Part shown: positions 31,928-37,954 of the stretch, in pieces
How the letters are laid out: each line of letters begins with the position of its first letter
How positions within the stretch are numbered: position 1 is the first letter of the stretch
From: JANWWM01 sp046719715
GTDB taxonomy: Bacteria; Bacteroidota; Chlorobiia; Chlorobiales; Thermochlorobacteraceae
NCBI GenBank assembly: GCA_046719715.1
Contig: JBDNCJ010000027.1
Coordinates: 1-37,954 of the forward strand
DNA: 37,954 nt
Reading direction: 5' to 3'
The notes under the pieces: model-generated
Told to the model about the DNA's origin: nothing
Seen by the model: the letters and a program-made list of their open reading frames with translations, nothing else
Database searches by the model: none
Position numbers and translations under genes: made by a program

Positions 31928-33387
31928 TATGTTTCCGCAAGTATTTTCTTTGCCGCGTGCAACTCCGCTTGGTGCAACAGCGAAATCGCGCACCCAACAA
32001 TAAGCCAAATCATCACTGCCGTTGTCGTCCAAGTTTGAACGTCAAAGTTGAAACTGTTGACGAACAAAATGAAAGTGGACATTGAGAGATACGTGGCAGT
32101 ATCGCGAATGAGCGATTGTTCGTTTTGCCGCTGAAGCGTAAAAAGTTTGACCAACAGCAGAACAAAAATGCTCAAATATGCAACACCTGCTAAACCCCCG
32201 AACATCGCACTCGCAAAGAGATAGGAATTATCAATGACGGCGACGTTCATTGGGTCTAATGGATTTTTGTATTGCTTGTAAAGCACGGCAATATCAATAT
32301 GCGACGCGCCGAATATGGGATAGTCTTGCAAAATCCGATAGACGCTTTCATACATCGCGAGTCGATGCAGAAACGACGGGTCGTTCAAAATAAACTCGAG
32401 CGAAAAGGTCGTGAGTCGCGCTTGCAGTTCGGGATAAAGCGATAGTAAGGTGGTTATGATTAAAAATGCACTCAACAGGAAAACGCTTGTCAGCACCAGA
32501 TACTTGGGACGGCGCAAGGCTAAAAAGGAAAATGCCAACAAGGTCGATAGCCACGCGCCACGCGAGAAACTTAAAATCAAGCCAATCACGTGAAAGGCAA
32601 GCACAATCAGCAATCCAAAACGTTGGATTTTATCTTTTGCCGTTGAAAGTGCAAGAATGGTAATCGGAAACGCGACCGCCAATAGAAATCCATTCGGCAC
32701 CGGATGCCCTTGAAATCCATATGTGCGCGAGAACTTCGGGGACGCATACCACCCAAAGTGCAATCGTCCGCGCTCATAGAAAAAATCGCCGAAGAACGGT
32801 AAGTCTCCGAAGAAAAATTGATACAAACACACTGCGCCTGTAATCCCGCACAAGGTCGCAATCAGCCGAAACAGCGGAAGAAAATCTTCGGGTGATTGTC
32901 TTGAAAAGTGATAGCGCGTCATGCCAAAAACGGCAAGGCTCGGAAACACGGCTTGAATCCAAATTCCAATGGAAAGAATCGAGGGGTGTGCAAGCGTAGC
33001 GACCGTTGCAAGCGTGAAGTAAATCAAAATGGCTTTCTCGACGGCGTTCAAACGCTCAATCCACTTCGGCTTTCGCACATAGCCAAAAAAGAAAAACACA
33101 ATTATCACGCCGCAAAGTCCAATGACATCGACTAAAATGAGCGTGAGGTAATAAGACGGCAAGAGAAACGCCATCACAAGTAGAAAATAAACCGCATTGA
33201 ACGGCGTCTTTTCCCAGAAAAAACACAATCCAAAACACGCCCCCGTAAAGAGAACCATAAAGAAGACATGCGGCTCGAGCATCACCCAAAGAAGCGTGAT
33301 GACTGCGCCGATGAGGAGAAACGAGAGGCTTGCAACTGTTTGTTTGGCGCGAGTCGGGGCAAGCGATTGCATCGAGACGTTATCCAT
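31927..33387 (-). CDS. wzy: O-antigen/polysaccharide polymerase (Wzy, O-antigen ligase family)
   Basis: A 486-residue protein with about twelve transmembrane segments. It belongs to the Wzy/WaaL membrane family, which joins repeat units (polymerase) or transfers chains (ligase). The characteristic LILSFSRGAWLSTLLAFSFL is present, and a large periplasmic loop (about 330-390) contains FLHRLAMYESVYRILQDYPI followed by FGASHIDIAVLYKQY. The loop FGWYASPKFSRTYGFQGHPV N-terminal to it is also family-like. Because the locus is Wzx/Wzz/Wza type, polymerase is the better call. It starts 39 bases after wzz and overlaps wzx by one base. Confidence 0.85.
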   Translation of the reverse strand: MDNVSMQSLAPTRAKQTVASLSFLLIGAVITLLWVMLEPHVFFMVLFTGACFGLCFFWEKTPFNAVYFLLVMAFLLPSYYLTLILVDVIGLCGVIIVFFFFGYVRKPKWIERLNAVEKAILIYFTLATVATLAHPSILSIGIWIQAVFPSLAVFGMTRYHFSRQSPEDFLPLFRLIATLCGITGAVCLYQFFFGDLPFFGDFFYERGRLHFGWYASPKFSRTYGFQGHPVPNGFLLAVAFPITILALSTAKDKIQRFGLLIVLAFHVIGLILSFSRGAWLSTLLAFSFLALRRPKYLVLTSVFLLSAFLIITTLLSLYPELQARLTTFSLEFILNDPSFLHRLAMYESVYRILQDYPIFGASHIDIAVLYKQYKNPLDPMNVAVIDNSYLFASAMFGGLAGVAYLSIFVLLLVKLFTLQRQNEQSLIRDTATYLSMSTFILFVNSFNFDVQTWTTTAVMIWLIVGCAISLLHQAELHAAKKILAET

Positions 33388-33426
33388 TCAATTCAATTTC
33401 TTTTTTTTGCAACAACGAAAAGGGTT

Positions 33427-34680
33427 TCACGCCGTTTGAGATTTTCCATTGCGAAGCATTTGCCAGATTCGTTTGAGTCGGAGGCTAGTTTGAGGCGATG
33501 CAGATTGCATTTCGCTGAAAAATTCAATCGCAATTGCAATTAAAACGGCAAGCACCAGCGCGCCAATGAACGTGCCCGCGATGATGAAAAGCCGCTTCGG
33601 TTTTGATTTCCATTCGGGCACACGGGCTTTATCTAAAACAAGGAGGTTCGGCGTGTCTTTGGCTTCTTGAATTTTGGCTTGTTCATACTGCGGCACTAAA
33701 AATTCCACGATTTTTGTTTGAAGCAACACATCGCGATATAGGCGCAAATACGCCATTGCTACATCAGGCATTTTGTTAAAGGGAATAATGATGTCGGAGG
33801 CTAATCCACCGAGTTCGAATTTCTTGGATTGGCGGCGCAATTCTTCGATGCGGCTTTTCGCAACCGCGACTTGCGGATTTGACTCTCCGAGCGTTTTTCG
33901 AAGCACATTATACTCGACTTCGCTTTGCACAGCACTGGCTTCAAGTTGCGCCGATGCTTCCAAGCTGGCGCGCACTTGGTCTTTGACTTCGGCGACTTTG
34001 TATTCTTTCTGAAATTGATTCAATCGCTCTTCCGCCGCCTTCAAATCTTGCAACGCTTGTTGATAGCGTTTTTCAATAAAGACTCTCTGATTGCGCGCCG
34101 ATTCCGTCGCCAGCAACCGATTTGTAGAATCCATCATCGCGACGATGAAATTCGCCATTTCCGCCGCTTTCACTGAATCTTGTTTATACCAAGCCGTGAT
34201 GGTAATTGAACCGTCTTTATTTTCTTTGAAGGATATGTTTTGGTCGAGTTCTTTGAGGGTGTTCTTAATCGGTTCGCGTGTGCCTTCTTCATCAAACTCA
34301 TATTCGTGAATTAGGTTAAATTTTTCAATGATAGCAAGGCGCAATCGCTCACTTTTGAAAATGGCTTCGTATCGTTCGGCGTCATCGGCTTTACCTTTGC
34401 CCAACAGCCCCTCGAATGCACCACCACCGCCTAAGAGTTTTGAAATTCCAAACAAGTCACTTGAACTGGAAAGTAAAATGACCGATGAGGCTTGATACCA
34501 AACAGGCAGGAGAAAACTTACAACGACGGCAATTAAGGTTGCGCTGAGGGTTGTAATGGCAATAAACTTTCGCCACTTCACGATGATTTCCAAATAGAGT
34601 AGCCACTGCGGGGGCGTTGATTCGGTCGCGTATCGTGTTTCTTTTGCAGCGGCTGATGTTTGAAGTTCGGTTTCTTCCAT
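33427..34680 (-). CDS. wzz: Chain-length determinant protein (Wzz family), kinase-less
   Basis: A 417-residue inner-membrane protein of the polysaccharide co-polymerase family. The first membrane segment is about 37-57 (FIAITTLSATLIAVVVSFLL), followed by the typical PVWYQASSVILLSSSS. A long periplasmic coiled-coil region (QQALQDLKAAEERLNQFQKE) and the proline-rich motif KARVPEWKSKPKR precede the second membrane segment (RLFIIAGTFIGALVLAVLIA). There is no Walker motif or Tyr cluster, so this is not a BY-kinase fusion (Wzc); no separate kinase is present either. The gene lies four bases after wza and before wzy. Confidence 0.9.
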   Translation of the reverse strand: MEETELQTSAAAKETRYATESTPPQWLLYLEIIVKWRKFIAITTLSATLIAVVVSFLLPVWYQASSVILLSSSSDLFGISKLLGGGGAFEGLLGKGKADDAERYEAIFKSERLRLAIIEKFNLIHEYEFDEEGTREPIKNTLKELDQNISFKENKDGSITITAWYKQDSVKAAEMANFIVAMMDSTNRLLATESARNQRVFIEKRYQQALQDLKAAEERLNQFQKEYKVAEVKDQVRASLEASAQLEASAVQSEVEYNVLRKTLGESNPQVAVAKSRIEELRRQSKKFELGGLASDIIIPFNKMPDVAMAYLRLYRDVLLQTKIVEFLVPQYEQAKIQEAKDTPNLLVLDKARVPEWKSKPKRLFIIAGTFIGALVLAVLIAIAIEFFSEMQSASPQTSLRLKRIWQMLRNGKSQTA

Positions 34681-34684
34681 CGTT

Positions 34685-36490
34685 CTATCGTGTTACTTGA
34701 AAAATCAAAACGCCCAGTGTAACGATTGTTGTAAAGAGCGAAATGACCGGCGCGTATTCGGACACGCTTTGCGCAAAGGTTTTTCGTACTTTTTTCGGTG
34801 CCACAATCCAATCACCGGGTTCAATCTCGGTATCGCTTGGTGTTTTCCACTCGTCGCCGTTGAGTTTAAGCACTTTCACGTCGCCTGTTGATTCAGAGGT
34901 TTCGCCGCCAACTGCCTGCAAATAATCACGCACTTTCCAACCTTTAACATACTTCACATAACCCGGTCGCTGAACTTGCCCGAACACATACACCGTTTGT
35001 TCGTTTTTTGGAACGAGAATCACATCGCCATCTCTGAGCAAGACATCTTGCGAGCTTTGCACGTCAAAAATTTCCTTGAAGTTAATGGAAACATAATTAC
35101 GCCGAGCATTGTAATCAATATCAAAGGTTTCGGCTTCTTCGGGATTCAAGTTGCTCCCACGCAGAATGCGCGCCCGCTCAAATCCTGGGTCAGTTATTGC
35201 CATTGGTTCTTTCGCGTTGGGGTCTTCGGGACGCAATTTGCGGTAGATTCTTGCGCCGTTCAAGAGTGCTTTATCGGTAAAACCGCCCGTCAATTTGATG
35301 ATTTCCTTCAACGATGTTTTGCCTTCTTCAATGACGAAGTATCCCGGAAATTTCACTTCACCTTTCACTGTTACATTGCCAATTTTCACTCCGCTTTTTT
35401 CAGGCACTTGCACTCTGTCATTAGGAAGAAGCGGAATATCTTTTGCGCGTTGTGCGAAAATTTCTGCCACATTGATGCGCTCTACCACAAAGCCCGACGC
35501 GGTTTTGCGGACAAGTTGAACATTTTCCAAATCAGCATTTGGCGTCGGACCTTGTGCGATTTTGAAAAGCGTTGTTAAACTATCAAATGGCGAATACTCG
35601 TAAAGCGCAGGAATTTGCACTGCACCGTAAATGCCGACCTTTTCAACCTCTTCGACAGCAAGATTTGGAACAGTAATCACATCGCCTTCTTGCAAGACGG
35701 GGTTCATGGACTTATCACCGGTCATAAAGAATCGGATTAAATCGCACGCGAGCACTTCCCCGCTTTTGCGATGCACCTTGATTCGCCGCAGCGACGGCTG
35801 AAGCAGCGGCGCGTAGTTCGGATAAAGTCGCATAGCAAGTCGGTCGCTACCCAGTTTCTCTGTTTGCAGTGTCGGCGCAAGCGTGTTGCTTTCAATCGGC
35901 GGCGCATTGGCAAGCAGGACGGCTTTATCAACGCGGTCAACTGATGAAATGACGTGCTTTCCCGGCGTGCGAATCGCGCCTGTAACCGTTACCAAAAACG
36001 TTCGCGGTCGCTGAAGCGTGATGGAAACCGAACTGCTTTTATACTGCTTCGATAACTGCGATAAAAGCTCAGGCTTGACGGCGGCTAAGGTTTTTCCGCT
36101 CACTTCAATCGCCCCGACGTTCGGCAACGTGAGTGCGCCGTCGGCAGAAACCGTCGTGCGAAACGTAATCGGCGTGAGCGTGAAAATGCTAATTTCAATC
36201 GCATCGCCGGCACCCAAAACATATTTTTCTGCATCAATCATCTCTTCAAGCGGAATCGTCTGAAACGACGCCGAAGTCTGTGGAACTACGGCAGTTCTAT
36301 CCAACAGATTTTGCTCTTGTGAAAACGCGGAAAAATAATTTTTAAGGAGCGATGAGCGGCTTTCGCCAGTGGCTTGCGAGGCGGAAGTTTGGTCGCGAAC
36401 CTGTTGAAGCATGTCTTGACCCCAAACCCCAATTGGCAACAGCATGAAGCACAGCATCAAGCCGCGCCTGATGAATAAAGAAAGAGACAT
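34685..36490 (-). CDS. wza: Polysaccharide export outer-membrane protein (Wza-like)
   Basis: A 601-residue outer-membrane export channel. The start is ATG 36490, giving signal peptide MSLSLFIRRGLMLCFMLLPI ... GVWGQ; a TTG at 36508 is less likely. No lipobox cysteine is present, unlike E. coli Wza. The poly-export domain is YVLGAGDAIEISIFTLTP ... VSADGALTLPNVGAIEVSGK. Several SLBB-like units follow (GDVITVPN, VEKVGIYGAVQIPALYEYSP, IGNVTVKGEVKFPGYFVIEE, VYVFGQVQRPGYVKYVKG). The C-terminal hydrophobic helix (APVISLFTTIVTLGVLIFQV) fits the helical barrel of Wza. It is larger than E. coli Wza because it has extra SLBB units. It is the first gene of the operon, behind a candidate promoter at 36519-36549. 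Confidence 0.9.
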   Translation of the reverse strand: MSLSLFIRRGLMLCFMLLPIGVWGQDMLQQVRDQTSASQATGESRSSLLKNYFSAFSQEQNLLDRTAVVPQTSASFQTIPLEEMIDAEKYVLGAGDAIEISIFTLTPITFRTTVSADGALTLPNVGAIEVSGKTLAAVKPELLSQLSKQYKSSSVSITLQRPRTFLVTVTGAIRTPGKHVISSVDRVDKAVLLANAPPIESNTLAPTLQTEKLGSDRLAMRLYPNYAPLLQPSLRRIKVHRKSGEVLACDLIRFFMTGDKSMNPVLQEGDVITVPNLAVEEVEKVGIYGAVQIPALYEYSPFDSLTTLFKIAQGPTPNADLENVQLVRKTASGFVVERINVAEIFAQRAKDIPLLPNDRVQVPEKSGVKIGNVTVKGEVKFPGYFVIEEGKTSLKEIIKLTGGFTDKALLNGARIYRKLRPEDPNAKEPMAITDPGFERARILRGSNLNPEEAETFDIDYNARRNYVSINFKEIFDVQSSQDVLLRDGDVILVPKNEQTVYVFGQVQRPGYVKYVKGWKVRDYLQAVGGETSESTGDVKVLKLNGDEWKTPSDTEIEPGDWIVAPKKVRKTFAQSVSEYAPVISLFTTIVTLGVLIFQVTR

Positions 36491-36518
36491 TCGAAGAGTT
36501 TGATTCAAAAATGAAGGG

Positions 36519-36549
36519 CGAAGATACAGAACGCCGCCGTTCTGTCCAA
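36519..36549 (-). promoter_or_regulatory. Candidate promoter/operator of the polysaccharide operon
   Basis: On the minus strand TTG (36547-36549) is followed after exactly 20 bases by TATCTTCG (36519-36526), 28 bp before the wza ATG. Inside the spacer is a perfect inverted repeat ACAGAACG (36526-36533) / CGTTCTGT (36538-36545) with a four-base centre. A palindrome between the -33 and -7 boxes is a natural repressor or activator site. The same TTG-N20-TATCTTCG arrangement occurs at 13372-13402, without the palindrome. Confidence 0.5.
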
Positions 36550-36650
36550 TGAATTTTCAAAGCGCAACTTCCTTACACAGCACATTTTGCACAACATCGG
36601 AATTCGTCTTACTTTTCCTCAATCATTTCCAATCAACTTGACGACAACTC

Positions 36651-37367
36651 ATGTGGCTCGATACTTTATTTCGTAAAACGCCCACGCTTCCCGCCGATTT
36701 AGATGATAGCGTCAGAACTTATTTTCTTCAACCACTTCCCAACAAGAAAACGCCGATTTGCGATTTGCGCTTCGTTGTTTTTGACACCGAAACAACAGGA
36801 CTTGAAGAAAAAAAAGGCGACCGATTGCTTTCGATTGGTGCGATTGGCATGAAAGGCTGTCGCGTTGATTTGAACGATACCTTCTACGCGGTTGTCAATC
36901 CTGACAATCACTGCGCGCCCTCTGAAACGGTGAAGGTGCATTTCATTACCCCGTCCGAAACCATTGCCGCGCCCTCGATTGCCGAAGTGCTGCCGAAATT
37001 CTTGAACTTCATCAAAGCCGACGTGCTCGTAGCGCATCATGCCCTTTTTGATATTGGCTTCATCGGCTCTGAAATGAAGCGGCTCTACGGACGACCGCTC
37101 ATCAACTACTTCACCGACACCGTTGAACTCGCACACGCTGTTGATTCTGCCGAGCAATCCTCACAATACTTACTGCTCAATCCGCATCGCATGGAAGAAT
37201 ATGAATTGGATAAACTCTGCGAGAAATATCACATTCCAAATGACGTCCGACATCACGCGCTTGGCGACGCTTTTGTAACCGCACAAATTGCCGCACGCGT
37301 TTTCAAACAGTTTGAAAAAATCGGCGTCAAAACGCTTCAAGATTTACTGCTCTTACGCCGCGTTTAA
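36651..37367 (+). CDS. DEDDh 3'-5' exonuclease (DnaQ-like)
   Basis: A 238-residue exonuclease of the DnaQ/epsilon superfamily, presumably using two metal ions to remove 3' nucleotides. Exo I is VVFDTETTGLE (Asp45, Glu47), Exo II is VAHHALFDIGFI (Asp134), and Exo III is HHALGDAFVTAQI (His202, Asp206), the DEDDh set. The N-terminal extension (about 1-38) and the spacing match the stand-alone exonucleases that elsewhere sit next to a DUF294-CBS nucleotidyltransferase. It is not obviously the polymerase III epsilon subunit, as no polymerase-binding C-terminal tail is seen. It is divergent from wza and 15 bases before the phosphorylase gene. Confidence 0.88.
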   Translation: MWLDTLFRKTPTLPADLDDSVRTYFLQPLPNKKTPICDLRFVVFDTETTGLEEKKGDRLLSIGAIGMKGCRVDLNDTFYAVVNPDNHCAPSETVKVHFITPSETIAAPSIAEVLPKFLNFIKADVLVAHHALFDIGFIGSEMKRLYGRPLINYFTDTVELAHAVDSAEQSSQYLLLNPHRMEEYELDKLCEKYHIPNDVRHHALGDAFVTAQIAARVFKQFEKIGVKTLQDLLLLRRV

Positions 37368-37382
37368 TTTTTCCAAAACCGC

Positions 37383-37954
37383 ATGAATCCTGTCGAACTC
37401 ATTCGCAAAAAACGCGAAGGCAACACACTTACCGAAGAAGAAATTCGCTTTTTCTTTTCATCGTATCACTCTGGCAACATTCCCGACTACCAAGTTTCGG
37501 CAATGCTGATGGCAATCTTTTTTCACTCGCTTTCAAAGTCCGAAATGAACGCACTTTGCAAAACGATGATTGAGAGTGGCAAGGTCGTAAACCTTTCCGC
37601 CATTCGCGCGCCGAAGGTTGATAAACATTCAACGGGCGGCGTCGGCGATAAAACATCGCTCATTCTTGCGCCGATTGTTGCCAGTCTTGGCGTTGCGGTG
37701 CCAATGATTTCCGGGCGCGGACTCGGACACACTGGCGGCACATTGGATAAACTCGAATCTATCCCTCATTTCAACGTTCATCTTTCCGAAAAAAAATTTA
37801 TCAGTCTTCTTCAACGGCATCACTGTGCACTCATCGGACAGACAAAGGAAATCGCGCCGCTCGATAAACTGCTCTACGCCCTTCGCGATGTTACTGCAAC
37901 CGTTGAATCCATTCCGCTCATTGCTTCAAGCATTATGTCGAAGAAAATTGCATC
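37383..37954 (+). CDS. Pyrimidine-nucleoside (thymidine) phosphorylase, 3' end cut off
   Basis: The first 190 residues of a glycosyltransferase-family-3 nucleoside phosphorylase; the gene continues past the window edge. The N-terminal helix MNPVELIRKKREGNTLTEEE, the signature DKHSTGGVGDKTSLILAP (Lys81, Ser83), SGRGLGHTGGTLDKLESI, and the substrate-binding YALRDVTATVESIPLIASSI (Arg168, Ser183) followed by MSKKIA are all clear. It phosphorolyses thymidine, uridine or deoxyuridine in salvage. DeoA versus Pdp cannot be decided from this half. The usual ESIPGF is ESIPHF here. It starts 15 bases after the exonuclease gene and is probably cotranscribed. Confidence 0.93.
   Translation, partial: MNPVELIRKKREGNTLTEEEIRFFFSSYHSGNIPDYQVSAMLMAIFFHSLSKSEMNALCKTMIESGKVVNLSAIRAPKVDKHSTGGVGDKTSLILAPIVASLGVAVPMISGRGLGHTGGTLDKLESIPHFNVHLSEKKFISLLQRHHCALIGQTKEIAPLDKLLYALRDVTATVESIPLIASSIMSKKIA

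Noticed and set aside
1..37954. CRISPR arrays, tRNA/rRNA genes, integrases or transposases
   Set aside because: None recognised. The repeats are few, irregularly spaced and palindromic, without spacer structure, and no cas, integrase or transposase protein is present.

Overview
The window looks like a chromosome segment from a Gram-negative member of the Bacteroidota/Chlorobiota (FCB) group, perhaps a Chloroherpeton-like lineage. The evidence is a type IX secretion C-terminal signal of the NYPNPFNP kind, TAnnTTTG-like promoter elements, very few Shine-Dalgarno sequences, a Wza/Wzz/Wzy/Wzx polysaccharide locus with a Wzi-like outer-membrane protein, and lipoprotein and TlpA-type periplasmic proteins. 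The assignment rests on protein character only; no rRNA or tRNA gene was recognised.

Layout. 1-1.4 kb (minus): a small membrane-anchored protein and an isolated ccmB. 1.5-8.7 kb (plus): a membrane protein, rpiB, a CBS-domain protein, a lipoprotein, a DUF1232 protein, polyphosphate kinase, a purine nucleoside phosphorylase with unusual active-site residues, and a toxin-antitoxin pair whose PIN toxin is frameshifted. Two gene-poor stretches here carry a dispersed, partly palindromic repeat family. 8.8-12.9 kb (plus): obg-ptsH (overlapping), argH, argD. 12.9-16.3 kb: coaD, a small membrane protein, a TPR protein with a conserved but P-loop-less N-terminal domain, and asd. 16.5-20.8 kb (plus): a tight TlpA-like/apt/folD/alr unit, followed by a hairpin that suits termination of the convergent gene best. 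20.8-25.6 kb (minus): a T9SS-exported choice-of-anchor I protein and an overlapping hbd-nudix-queC operon. 25.7-36.5 kb (minus): an eight-gene exopolysaccharide operon, wza-wzz-wzy-wzx-GT2-GT4-GT4-wzi, with overlapping junctions along most of its length and a candidate promoter whose spacer is a perfect palindrome. 36.6-37.95 kb (plus): a DEDDh exonuclease and the start of a pyrimidine-nucleoside phosphorylase cut by the window edge.

How the genes fit together. The largest functional unit is the polysaccharide locus: three glycosyltransferases build a repeat unit, Wzx flips it, Wzy polymerises it, Wzz sets length, Wza exports it and the Wzi-like protein probably anchors or receives it at the surface. 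The initiating sugar-phosphate transferase, a tyrosine kinase and nucleotide-sugar genes are absent here and must lie elsewhere. The rest is mainly housekeeping: nucleoside salvage (PNP, Apt, pyrimidine phosphorylase), arginine synthesis, cell-wall precursors (asd, alr), CoA, folate and queuosine.

No clearly new multi-gene system is evident. The best leads are the PNP active-site signature, the TPR protein with its degenerate NTPase-like front, the recurrent TATCTTCG promoter element with its palindrome at the polysaccharide operon, the repeat family, and the broken PIN toxin.
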